Both the position numbers and the translations under genes were made by a program. Below, one piece after another: positions 1 through 6,899 of a stretch of DNA of 9,958 nt. The DNA lies in NCBI GenBank assembly GCA_027297425.1, contig JAPUIC010000021.1, positions 1 through 9,958 on the forward strand, read 5' to 3'. The stretch's first letter is position 1, and each line of letters opens with the position of its first letter. Source of the DNA: Nitrososphaerota archaeon (GTDB lineage Archaea; Thermoproteota; Nitrososphaeria; Nitrososphaerales; JAPUIC01). The notes under the pieces are model-generated. The model was not told the DNA's origin and made no database searches. It saw nothing but the letters and a program-made list of their open reading frames with translations.

Positions 1-1
1 C

Positions 2-181
2 ACGCTATTCGAGATGATATTTCCAGCAGCATTTATCCTTATTTTCGGTCTTATCCTCTTTCCTATGGGTCTGTTAAAAGGTGGGGTGCCAATCCTAAGC
101 AGTCTAGGAAAGGCAGTTGTAGGTCTAATTATCATGATCTCTATCGCCAGTGTAATCTCGGTCTTTCTTTTTCTCTTGTGA
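2..181 (+). CDS. C-terminal end of a membrane protein, unidentified (partial, runs off the left edge)
   Basis: This reading frame is open from the left edge to a TGA stop at 179-181 and encodes 59 visible residues. Two hydrophobic segments are clear: roughly residues 5-24 (beginning EMIFPAAFILIFG) and residues 38-59 (AVVGLIIMISIASV and following). They are separated by a short loop with GGVP, and the protein ends directly after the second segment (FLFLL). This pattern fits two transmembrane helices at the end of an integral membrane protein. The other two plus frames give a polar, unconvincing product or stop at once. I do not recognise the family and nothing visible assigns a substrate. The last 15 or so bases of the gene are T-rich (about 163-178), which could double as a U-tract terminator. 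Confidence 0.6.
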   Translation, partial: TLFEMIFPAAFILIFGLILFPMGLLKGGVPILSSLGKAVVGLIIMISIASVISVFLFLL

Positions 182-310
182 TTACCTTTCATCTAAACAG
201 AACCATAGTACTGCCCTAACTATTTGCGTATAGATCAATACACTCTGGCTCACTTAATCTAGGTCTATAACCACTTATATGGTTCGATACCTCTATAGTA
301 TAGATTATTC
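182..310. other. Intergenic spacer before sepF
   Basis: This 129-base spacer is the longest gene-free stretch in the window. I see no tRNA, no snoRNA-like boxes and no convincing small ORF in it. Its right half is AT-rich and holds the presumed sepF promoter and two short inverted repeats: AACCA/TGGTT around the TATA-like core (269-284), and CTATA-G-TATAG (293-303). Confidence 0.6.
274..280 (+). promoter_or_regulatory. Probable TATA box of sepF
   Basis: The sequence CTTATAT is centred about 34 bases before the sepF ATG at 311. An archaeal TATA box lies about 25-30 bases before the transcription start, so this would give a very short leader. The spacing matches that of the boxes assigned to egsA and nadM in this window. 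Confidence 0.45.
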
Positions 311-595
311 ATGCTAGCGTCAGAGGAAACGAAGGAGAAATCTGATATATTCCTAAAGGCCTTGACTTTAAGGACCGCTGCTGATATTGAGAGTATAAAG
401 ACCGATGTCTCAAGGAAGATGATCGTCATCCTCAGAGTAACGCCATTGGCGCAATCCGATTCATTAGAGCTAAAGAATGCTATTGAAAAGTTATATGAAT
501 TTTCAGCTGCAATTGGTGGCGATATCGCCAGATTAGGGGAGGAGAGGATAGTGATCACCCCACCAGGGGTTAAGGTCTGGCGCGGTACTCCCTAA
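311..595 (+). CDS. sepF: SepF-like cell division protein
   Basis: SepF links the FtsZ ring to the inner face of the membrane during division. The 94-residue product matches the SepF core (DUF552). It has a beta strand with the pattern IVILRVTPLA at residues 38-47, a helix with the ELKNAIEKLYEF pattern at 53-64, then GGDIARLGEERIVITPPGV at 69-87, the most diagnostic stretch. ATG at 311 is the first start in frame, because an in-frame TAG lies at 296-298. The protein is short: only about 35 residues precede the core, and the extreme N-terminus (MLASEETKEKSD) is polar rather than the amphipathic membrane-binding helix typical of SepF. It ends 5 bases from the converging fttA stop. The family call is from motif recognition; a divergent role is possible. 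Confidence 0.82.
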   Translation: MLASEETKEKSDIFLKALTLRTAADIESIKTDVSRKMIVILRVTPLAQSDSLELKNAIEKLYEFSAAIGGDIARLGEERIVITPPGVKVWRGTP

Positions 596-600
596 CAAAG

Positions 601-2487
601 CTAGCATAACTTTAGTGTTTCTTGGACACTCGGCTGTTCAGCTTGAACTCGAAATAGCTTCGATATCATATGCGCTAGGTTTTCGGTCTTCCTTCTCTCA
701 CCGTGATTGACCAGGACACGCCTTAATTTTGGTCTGACTTTTCCTACGAATCGTAGTAGCTGGTTGTAGTCACTATGCCCACTAAATCCTTCAATTTTTT
801 CTACCTTGCACGCAATGTCGACAATTTTTATTTTACCCTTGTCATCTAAAAGGCTCGCCTGTCTAGCTCCGTCAAGGATCCTCCGGCCAAGGGTCCCGGA
901 GATCTGATATGATACGAAGATCATTTTGTGTTTCTCATCGCTGGCCAACTCTGAAAAATATTGAATGACGGGGCCGCCCTCAAGCATCCCGGAAGTTGCC
1001 ATGATGATAGCAGGGCCCTCCTGTAATGCCTCAGACCGGTTGCTAGGGTGATCAATAATGGTGAAATAGTCGGAAACAAACGGATTAGTATCGTTCTCGA
1101 GGATTTGGGTACGTAGTTCTCTCGCCAAGTATTCTGGAAAGGCATTATGAATCGCGGTGGCTTCAGATATCATACCCTCTGCAAATATAGGAGTTTCAGC
1201 AAGAGCACCTTGTCTCATATAGTGATCTAGTACTAACATTATCTCCTGCGCCCGTCCTACTGCAGGGACTGGAATGAGCACCTTTCCCCCTTCCTTCAGA
1301 GTTTCATTAATTGTATGTACGAATCTTGCTTCTACGTCTTCCCGACTTGGCATAATATCCTCCTTAGCTCCATACGTACTCTCCATAATCAGAGTCTCTA
1401 TTCGAGGATAATTCCAGACGCAGCTCTCGAGAAGTTGACTCCTGCTATACTTTAGATCTCCAGTATATACGATGTTGTGCAAACCCTCACCAATGTGCAG
1501 GTGAACAGTAGAGGATCCCAAGATATGCCCAGAATTGTTTAAGACTAACTTTACATCTGGGGATACGTCTGTCACCAAGCCATAAGGCAGAGGGATGCAG
1601 TGTCGAATAACTTCCCGCAAGTCTCGCAAATCAAATAACGGTCGGCCTCCCTCCATACTAGCAACTTTAATAGAATCTGTCAAAAGAAGATTCATCAGTG
1701 GTAAGGTAGGTTCAGATAGGTAAATAGGACCGTCGTACCCATACTTGTACAGGACTGGAAGAAATCCCATGTGGTCCAAATGGGAATGACTTATGATTAC
1801 CGCGTCTAATTCCGAGAGGTCGACATCAGCCCAATCTAGCCTAGGATAAGCTGCAACAGAATTACGGGTCCCAGGATGCACCCCACAGTCTAAGAGAAGC
1901 TTGCTTTCTGGAGTTTTGACTATCATCGAGGATCTGCCAACCTCTCTAAAGCCTCCCAAGGTAGACAGGGTGACAGCAGAGTCGTTCATTAATTTAGGTC
2001 TAAAGATCTTTTCTCCAGTGGATTTGTAGAACCGCTCCCTTTGATCTATCGCTGATTTTAAGGCGTAGTTCACATTTTGAATACTAGTCGAGGTAAGACC
2101 TGGTGCCTTTTTAACTCGAGTTTTCCATCCAGATTTTTCTGTTAGTATAAAACTGTCGAAGCTTGCATCGGATGAAAGCACTTTGGGATACTTAACTTCT
2201 ACAGTGGCTTCCCCTAGGACCTCATCAAAAAACATTCCCACCACTTCAGCATTCTTTGGGATAAGTTTGACCAATAGAGTTTTTGCTTCTTCTTCTTTTT
2301 TCCTGATACTTTTATCAGTTCTAACAACTACTCTCTTCTTGATAGAACTCACGATTTCAGATATAACGAAGGTATTCTGATGAAGAAACTTAGGATTGCG
2401 TGTATATAGTGCGAGCCTAGGGCCTTCGAACTCAATGCGTGTTATTTCTGCCTCTGGCGGAATGTTTTGTAAAATTGAAGCAATCAC
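601..2487 (-). CDS. fttA: aCPSF1/FttA, beta-CASP ribonuclease for transcription termination
   Basis: This is the archaeal homologue of CPSF73. It cleaves nascent RNA at U-rich sites and ends transcription. The 628 residues are near full family length. Residues 1 to about 145 form the tandem KH region. The metallo-beta-lactamase part follows, with HSHLDH at 234-239, His321 (SGHILGS) and Asp344 (YTGD). Beta-CASP motif A is ESTYG (369-373), motif B is GHSDY with His571, and motif C is NHGE with His595; ATSGMLEGGP (497-506) is also typical. All catalytic metal ligands are therefore present. The start is a GTG: an in-frame TGA lies just upstream and no ATG follows within the conserved N-terminus. 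The gene lies 35 bases after psmB and is probably co-transcribed with it. One oddity is that the second KH domain lacks its usual G-K-G-G loop (see findings). Confidence 0.95.
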   Translation of the reverse strand: MIASILQNIPPEAEITRIEFEGPRLALYTRNPKFLHQNTFVISEIVSSIKKRVVVRTDKSIRKKEEEAKTLLVKLIPKNAEVVGMFFDEVLGEATVEVKYPKVLSSDASFDSFILTEKSGWKTRVKKAPGLTSTSIQNVNYALKSAIDQRERFYKSTGEKIFRPKLMNDSAVTLSTLGGFREVGRSSMIVKTPESKLLLDCGVHPGTRNSVAAYPRLDWADVDLSELDAVIISHSHLDHMGFLPVLYKYGYDGPIYLSEPTLPLMNLLLTDSIKVASMEGGRPLFDLRDLREVIRHCIPLPYGLVTDVSPDVKLVLNNSGHILGSSTVHLHIGEGLHNIVYTGDLKYSRSQLLESCVWNYPRIETLIMESTYGAKEDIMPSREDVEARFVHTINETLKEGGKVLIPVPAVGRAQEIMLVLDHYMRQGALAETPIFAEGMISEATAIHNAFPEYLARELRTQILENDTNPFVSDYFTIIDHPSNRSEALQEGPAIIMATSGMLEGGPVIQYFSELASDEKHKMIFVSYQISGTLGRRILDGARQASLLDDKGKIKIVDIACKVEKIEGFSGHSDYNQLLRFVGKVRPKLRRVLVNHGERRKTENLAHMISKLFRVQAEQPSVQETLKLC

Positions 2488-2522
2488 GAAACAGAGTCAC
2501 TCAAAAGGAGATTTGGGGATAA

Positions 2523-3176
2523 TTACCTTCGTGAGCTATTGCCAAGGCTTTCGTTCTTTTCGGTATCGCTGAGCTCCCTATATCCATCTTTGTCTATTAC
2601 TGCAATATTGAAACTATCCCCGGTTCCTGCATTTCTCTTCATGGCTACTGTTACGGCTTTGGCCGCCAGAGTAGTTGCAGCTTGAAGATCCATCCCATCA
2701 GAGTATCCGGTCTCTAAGACTCCATATGCTACGGGGGATCCGCTTCCAGTAGACACACACTTTTCTTCCGTGAGAGTTCCAAAGAAATCAATATTAAAGA
2801 TGCTAGGCCCGGATGTATCAAATCCGCCCATTAGGACATCAGCAATCAATGGGAACAATCGGGCTGAGAAGAAGGTGTTTGATGCCATCCTAGCTGCACT
2901 CTTTACTGGCAGCGGCGACCTGTTCTCGAGTTTGTAAATTCCAGATTGATATCGAAGGTTGTCAACAATATTTTGCGCATCAGCCACTACACCAGCAATA
3001 GTCATGGCCAACTGATCATCTATCTGATAGATCTTCTTACCAGACTTATGAGCGATGAAGAGATGTCCAGAGGTAACCCTAGTATCAGTGGCGAGAACTA
3101 CGCCTTGTTTGTAGATGAGGCCGACCGTAGTCGTTCCGTGATAGACTTCAGTAGGCGGTCTTTGGATATTGTTCAT
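2523..3176 (-). CDS. psmB: 20S proteasome beta subunit (N-terminal threonine protease)
   Basis: This is the catalytic subunit of the cytoplasmic archaeal 20S proteasome, cleaved autocatalytically to expose a Thr nucleophile. Starting at the ATG at 3176 the product has 217 residues, with a 14-residue propeptide ending HG before TTTVG. In mature numbering Thr1, Asp17 (ATD) and Lys33 (SGKK) are in place, as is the GSGSP stretch near position 130. The RDxxSG segment that normally supplies Asp166 and Ser169 reads RNAGTG, so Asp166 appears to be Asn. The frame extends to a TTG at 3188 (four more residues), but the ATG gives a typical short propeptide. fttA follows 35 bases downstream in the same direction, and egsA is divergent upstream. 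Only one beta gene is visible; many archaea carry a second elsewhere. Confidence 0.95.
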   Translation of the reverse strand: MNNIQRPPTEVYHGTTTVGLIYKQGVVLATDTRVTSGHLFIAHKSGKKIYQIDDQLAMTIAGVVADAQNIVDNLRYQSGIYKLENRSPLPVKSAARMASNTFFSARLFPLIADVLMGGFDTSGPSIFNIDFFGTLTEEKCVSTGSGSPVAYGVLETGYSDGMDLQAATTLAAKAVTVAMKRNAGTGDSFNIAVIDKDGYRELSDTEKNESLGNSSRR

Positions 3177-3234
3177 AATAACACACAAGGTCCAGCGGCG
3201 TTAAGTTGCTGTTGTACGTTCTGCTAGGCGTCCC

Positions 3235-3242
3235 TTTAAATA
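3235..3242. promoter_or_regulatory. TATA-like element between psmB and egsA
   Basis: TTTAAATA is centred 35 bases before the ATG at 3274, the spacing expected for a short-leader archaeal gene, so it is assigned to egsA. It lies only about 8 bases before the alternative TTG at 3247, which argues against that start. Read on the other strand (TATTTAAA) it sits about 63 bases before the psmB ATG, so it could also drive psmB with a leader of about 35 bases. A weaker CTTAA closer to psmB is the alternative. Confidence 0.55.
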
Positions 3243-3273
3243 AGTTTTGGACGAGGAAATTGGGCGAAGGTCA

Positions 3274-4323
3274 ATGCGAAGTCACCAGATGGATCTACCT
3301 AGAAGGATCTTAGTTGGTCAAGGAGTTCTAGAACAACTTGGTGAATTTCTGAAGGGCCTCGGATTTAGTGGAAAGTTGCTTTTAGTTTCTGGTCCGAATG
3401 TAAAGCCAAGAGTGAACGATCAGGTCATGCCGACTCTAACGAAAAATCAATTTGAGAGTGTGTGGTATCTAGCTCATGCTCCCGGGACCAAGGATGTGGA
3501 GGAAGCCTCTAGCATTGCAAGGAGTGAGCGGGCGGATTTGATAATAGGAATAGGCGGAGGTAAGTCGGTGGACGTTGCAAAACTGGCTGCCCACAGAATG
3601 AATCTGCCATTCATCAGTGTCCCTACGAGTGCCTCACATGACGGAATAATTAGTCCTTTTGCGTCAATTAGAGGTTTAGGCAGGCCTTACTCTCACCCGT
3701 GTAGGCCACCAATAGGGATATTGGCCGACATTGATCTAATTTCACAGGCGCCTTCTCGTTTACTCTCTAGCGGGTGTGGAGACTTGATAGCAAAGCTAAC
3801 TGCGGTTAGGGATTGGGAATTCGCTAGGGATGATGTTAAGGAATATTATGCCAAGTATGCTGCTAAATTGGCTTTGTTGGGGGCCGAAATGGTAACTAGA
3901 GAGGCTGAACATATCGACCTAGGAGACAAAGAGGTTGTAAGAGACATTGTTGAAGCGCTAATCAGTTCGGGTGTTGCTGCAGGGATAGCTGGGAGTAGTA
4001 GACCGTGTAGCGGCTCAGAACATCTCTTCACTCATGCACTAGATCTAATGTCTACTAATAGTGGTTTACATGGAGAGAAGTGTGGTATCGGGACGATCTT
4101 AATGTCGAAATTACAGGGCAAGGATTGGAAAAAGGTAAAGGAGTCATTAATCGCCGTGAATGCCCCTACAAAAGCATCACAAATTGGAATTAGTAGTGAA
4201 GACGTAATTCAAGCTCTTGTGACGGCCCAGTCTGTCAGGCCCGAGAGGTATACTATTCTGAATAAGCAGAAGTTAGATAGACAAAAAGCTGAAGAACTAG
4301 CCGAGACAACTGGTGTCATTTAA
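3274..4323 (+). CDS. egsA: sn-glycerol-1-phosphate dehydrogenase
   Basis: This enzyme reduces dihydroxyacetone phosphate to sn-glycerol-1-phosphate with NAD(P)H, setting the stereochemistry of archaeal membrane lipids. It belongs to the Zn-dependent iron-alcohol-dehydrogenase/glycerol dehydrogenase fold. From the ATG at 3274 the product has 349 residues, the usual length. The cofactor loop GIGGGKSVDVAK lies at 92-103, SVPTSASHDG at 115-124 carries the predicted zinc ligand Asp123, and SGSEHLFTHALD holds His250. LHGEKCGIGT supplies His266. An upstream TTG at 3247 would add nine poorly typical residues. I prefer the ATG because the TTTAAATA box lies 35 bases before it and an AAGG purine run precedes it closely. 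The stop codon interlocks with that of the opposing FKBP gene. Confidence 0.95.
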   Translation: MRSHQMDLPRRILVGQGVLEQLGEFLKGLGFSGKLLLVSGPNVKPRVNDQVMPTLTKNQFESVWYLAHAPGTKDVEEASSIARSERADLIIGIGGGKSVDVAKLAAHRMNLPFISVPTSASHDGIISPFASIRGLGRPYSHPCRPPIGILADIDLISQAPSRLLSSGCGDLIAKLTAVRDWEFARDDVKEYYAKYAAKLALLGAEMVTREAEHIDLGDKEVVRDIVEALISSGVAAGIAGSSRPCSGSEHLFTHALDLMSTNSGLHGEKCGIGTILMSKLQGKDWKKVKESLIAVNAPTKASQIGISSEDVIQALVTAQSVRPERYTILNKQKLDRQKAEELAETTGVI

Positions 4324-5150
4324 GGCGAAGGCTTTGATGCTTTCGCACGCTTAGATTTAGCTTTCGTCGGATTCTTTGCTTTAGTCTTGACTTCATTTTT
4401 TGGTTTTGAGGCAGTGGTGCTTTTTCTCTTTGGTTTTTTAGATATCTGTTTGGTCTTTTCGGTTTTTATCGATGATAGATGCTCTTCAGTGAATATTACT
4501 TTAGAGATGTTTGGCAGAAACTTGAATACGTCCGTGGAGACAGCCTTCTTAATTATTTGGAGGCCTTCTGTTAGAAAATAGTCCTCTGGAATCCAGACGT
4601 TGAGAATGCCTTTAGCTATCTCTGTTTTGAGTTTCTCCTCTGAAATGGGTAAGCGTCTTCTTATCAGAGCGGTAATTTTTTCGTCAGGACCCTCCAACTT
4701 CTTCACGACTTTCAGGTCGTAAACAATGGTTTTACCGGCAAGCCTATGATTGAAGTCTACCTGAGACCTGCCAGAACCGATATAGCGAACTATTCCAACC
4801 TTGCCATCAGCCTCGACTTCATCCCCAACAGACATTTCGTGGGCTTTTTCTCCAAATTTCTTTAATGGTAACATACGAACCTGGCTTGGATCCCTCTTTC
4901 CAAACCCCTTGTCTGGACCAATTTCTGTTACTAACTTAGCTCCAACTTTTTGCTTCTGTAAGACCTCATCTAATCCCTGCAGGACCCATCCTTCACCCAC
5001 ACAGACTAGTTTGGGCTCATATCGTTTGGTAGGATCATGAGTACCTAGTTTCTTGGCTTCTTCCTCAAAGGTAGTTTCTATTACTTCGTCAGTATCCTTA
5101 ATCTTAGCAGTATAGTTAATGTATACTAGGGTTCCTTTATCAAGACTCAT
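4320..5150 (-). CDS. FKBP-type peptidyl-prolyl isomerase, long SlyD-like form with a lysine-rich tail
   Basis: This is a cytoplasmic prolyl isomerase and chaperone of the archaeal long FKBP type. The 276 residues divide as follows. The FKBP core starts at residue 6 (GTLVYINYTAKI), followed by VGEGWVLQGLDEVL (51-64). The inserted IF chaperone domain covers about 86-138, introduced by GFGKRDPSQVRMLPLKKF. The core closes with DFNHRLAGKTIVYDLKV (132-148), where SlyD proteins usually have NHPLAGK. Residues 155-226 form the extra C-terminal domain of long archaeal FKBPs. The final 48 residues are a low-complexity basic tail with 19 Lys/Arg and only two acidic residues. The ATG start is clear. The gene follows the aminotransferase by 64 bases and has its own TATA-like box. 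Confidence 0.9.
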   Translation of the reverse strand: MSLDKGTLVYINYTAKIKDTDEVIETTFEEEAKKLGTHDPTKRYEPKLVCVGEGWVLQGLDEVLQKQKVGAKLVTEIGPDKGFGKRDPSQVRMLPLKKFGEKAHEMSVGDEVEADGKVGIVRYIGSGRSQVDFNHRLAGKTIVYDLKVVKKLEGPDEKITALIRRRLPISEEKLKTEIAKGILNVWIPEDYFLTEGLQIIKKAVSTDVFKFLPNISKVIFTEEHLSSIKTEKTKQISKKPKRKSTTASKPKNEVKTKAKNPTKAKSKRAKASKPSP

Positions 5151-5175
5151 TATTCAGAGTCGCCCAATAGTCATC

Positions 5176-5183
5176 GTAAAAAC
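5176..5183 (-). promoter_or_regulatory. Possible TATA-like element for the FKBP gene
   Basis: On the minus strand GTTTTTAC is centred about 30 bases before the FKBP ATG at 5150. It is a weak match, but the position is right for an archaeal promoter and the 64-base gap leaves room for one. Read-through from the aminotransferase gene is equally possible. Confidence 0.3.
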
Positions 5184-5214
5184 TTTGCTCTGGATCCCAA
5201 ATTGTATCAAGGGT

Positions 5215-6294
5215 TTATCGCCCCAGCACCTTGCCAATAGCAGACACCGTCTGGTCCACGATTTTTTCGTTTATTTCACCCATACAACCTATCCTAAACA
5301 TTTTTCCTTTGTACTCACCAAAACCGCCAGCAATTATTACATCATGTTCCTCATCCAATGTCTTTCTAAAGTTAAGATCATCAACTCCGGGTGGATAGAG
5401 GAGCGGTATGACAGTGTTAGATCTTACATCTTCCTTTGCAAAAGAATTAGCTCCGAGTCTGCCAAGGATGGAGTAAAAAGATTCTGCACAACGTTTGTGT
5501 CGTGCAATCCTATTTTGCATTCCTTCCTCCAACGCGACATTTAGAGCTTCATCTAGCGCATAGAAGAGCGGAAGGGCCGGTGTGAAGGGAGTTTCTCCTT
5601 TTTCAGCAAATTTGAGATAGCGTGGGATGTTAAAATAGAAATTTTTTGGAGGATTTTTCTCGAACTCTGCTTTTACTCTCGCGCTCAATGATATGATGCC
5701 CAGAGCAGGCGGAGCTGCAAGACATTTTTGACTAGCGGCGATACAGATATCCACCCCTAGCTTATCCACCGGAAGTTCATCGCCGCCTAGGTTAGATATT
5801 GCATCAACTATGAAATATGCACCATATTTGGATGCAAGCTCTCCAGCCTGTTTGAGCCACCTGAAAGCTACTCCTGTTGACGTTTCATTATAGATAACAT
5901 AAAGTGCTTTTACTTCTTTTGTCTTTTCAAATGCTTCCTCTAAAGATTCCATGCGAGGGCAATCGCCAAGAGGAGCTGATGCCTTTACCGTAGTACCACC
6001 ATATACCTCAACCATCTCTCCGACTCTATTGCCAAACTCCCCAAAGGAGGTTACAACAGCATTATCCCCAGGCCTTATCAAATTGCTAATCGATGCTTCT
6101 ACTGCACCAGTCCCCGAAGAAGTGAAGATCACGATATCCCCTTCAGTCTCAAATACAGTTTTAGTTTTTTCAACAACATCTTTGTAGAGCTTCCTAAAAG
6201 TAGGGCTACGGTGATTTATGACTGGTTTTTGCATTGCTGCCATTACCCTGGCAGATACATTGGTCGGTCCTGGAGTCATGACTAACTTAGCCAT
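5215..6294 (-). CDS. Class V aminotransferase (serine-pyruvate / alanine-glyoxylate aminotransferase family)
   Basis: This is a PLP-dependent cytoplasmic aminotransferase of fold type I. The 359 residues carry TPGPT at 7-11, NHRSPTF at 27-33, and the phosphate-binding SSGTGAVEA at 59-67. VDAIS holds Asp164, which contacts the pyridine nitrogen. AASQKCL has the Schiff-base Lys190, and FRIGCMG near the C-terminus has the carboxylate-binding Arg334. Many relatives read RIGHMG there, so Cys337 is a small deviation. Archaeal members act with alanine, serine, phosphoserine or aspartate as donor and glyoxylate, pyruvate or 2-oxoglutarate as acceptor; the substrate cannot be read from the sequence. 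The gene lies 56 bases after nadM and 64 before the FKBP gene, all on one strand, but the gaps allow separate promoters. Confidence 0.88.
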   Translation of the reverse strand: MAKLVMTPGPTNVSARVMAAMQKPVINHRSPTFRKLYKDVVEKTKTVFETEGDIVIFTSSGTGAVEASISNLIRPGDNAVVTSFGEFGNRVGEMVEVYGGTTVKASAPLGDCPRMESLEEAFEKTKEVKALYVIYNETSTGVAFRWLKQAGELASKYGAYFIVDAISNLGGDELPVDKLGVDICIAASQKCLAAPPALGIISLSARVKAEFEKNPPKNFYFNIPRYLKFAEKGETPFTPALPLFYALDEALNVALEEGMQNRIARHKRCAESFYSILGRLGANSFAKEDVRSNTVIPLLYPPGVDDLNFRKTLDEEHDVIIAGGFGEYKGKMFRIGCMGEINEKIVDQTVSAIGKVLGR

Positions 6295-6350
6295 TGCGTT
6301 TCTACCAAAGGCTCCTATAACATACGGTAGTAAACTTTATGGTACAGAAA

Positions 6351-6860
6351 TTATCGTCGGAAGTCGCTTATCCTCGAGATCCCGTCTATTTTCTCAATGA
6401 TCCTCGCTATAGACTGGGGTACTAGTTTTTTCCAATCTTCGTTCCTTGCAATCCTCCGCCTGACCTCGGTGGCCGAGTATATTTCCCGATCAAGAAGTGA
6501 AATTTCCTCAACCGTTACATGTTTCTCTCGAAAAAGGCGCGTCGTCAATGGGTCATTTGTAAAGACTATCTCGTACTTTGGCACAAGTATCTCAACCCAA
6601 GAAGTCCATGCATGGTGAGCCCTAGCGTCGAGAATCGGTATCAGCTGCCATCGCTTTGGATCGATCTCGGCATCAGTCAAAGCTGTACGGATCATCAACA
6701 TCCTTTCGCTTATTGTAAACGGATTGTTCGGTTCGTGATTAAGCTGAGCACTCCCGATAGCTATGGTCAGTTCTTGGACCCTGTCCAGACAGTCATTGAC
6801 CGCTTTTAGGTGACCAAGATGAAATGGTTGAAATCTACCAACATAGAGCCCGCGTTCCAT
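6351..6860 (-). CDS. nadM: Nicotinamide-nucleotide adenylyltransferase, archaeal type
   Basis: This enzyme transfers AMP from ATP to nicotinamide mononucleotide, the last step to NAD. The 169-residue length matches the archaeal NMNAT family. The nucleotidyltransferase signature GRFQPFHLGH lies at residues 8-17, with the HxGH motif His14/His17. NPFTISERMLMI at 46-57 and TNDPLTTRLF at 101-110 are family stretches. YSATEVRRRI at 128-137 corresponds to the second ATP-binding motif (ISxTxxR type). The ending LVPQSIARIIEKIDGISR is also typical. The ATG start directly precedes the motif-bearing first strand. The gene is divergent from rtcA and shares its promoter region. The following aminotransferase gene has no evident link to NAD synthesis. 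Confidence 0.95.
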   Translation of the reverse strand: MERGLYVGRFQPFHLGHLKAVNDCLDRVQELTIAIGSAQLNHEPNNPFTISERMLMIRTALTDAEIDPKRWQLIPILDARAHHAWTSWVEILVPKYEIVFTNDPLTTRLFREKHVTVEEISLLDREIYSATEVRRRIARNEDWKKLVPQSIARIIEKIDGISRISDFRR

Positions 6861-6890
6861 TTGGTCGTGTGATGCCCACAGCGTTTGTTA

Positions 6891-6899
6891 TTAAATATA
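6891..6899. promoter_or_regulatory. Shared bidirectional TATA element for nadM and rtcA
   Basis: TTAAATATA on the plus strand reads TATATTTAA on the minus strand. Its centre at about 6895 is 35 bases from the nadM ATG at 6860 and 39 from the rtcA TTG at 6934 (24 from the alternative TTG at 6919). No other comparably AT-rich site lies in the 60-75 base gap, so both genes probably use it. Confidence 0.6.

Noticed and set aside
265..558. Minus-strand open frame of 97 codons opposite sepF
   Set aside because: The plus-strand frame has clear SepF motifs; the antisense frame is a shadow of it.
5119..5544. Plus-strand open frame of 141 codons antisense to the aminotransferase and FKBP genes
   Set aside because: It covers strongly conserved codons of two recognised genes on the other strand, and its translation has no family resemblance and an irregular composition.
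6295..6350. Promoter of the aminotransferase gene (ATAAAGTTTA or TTATAG on the minus strand)
   Set aside because: Two weak candidates lie at about 40 and 24 bases from the ATG; neither is convincing enough to annotate, and co-transcription with nadM is as likely.
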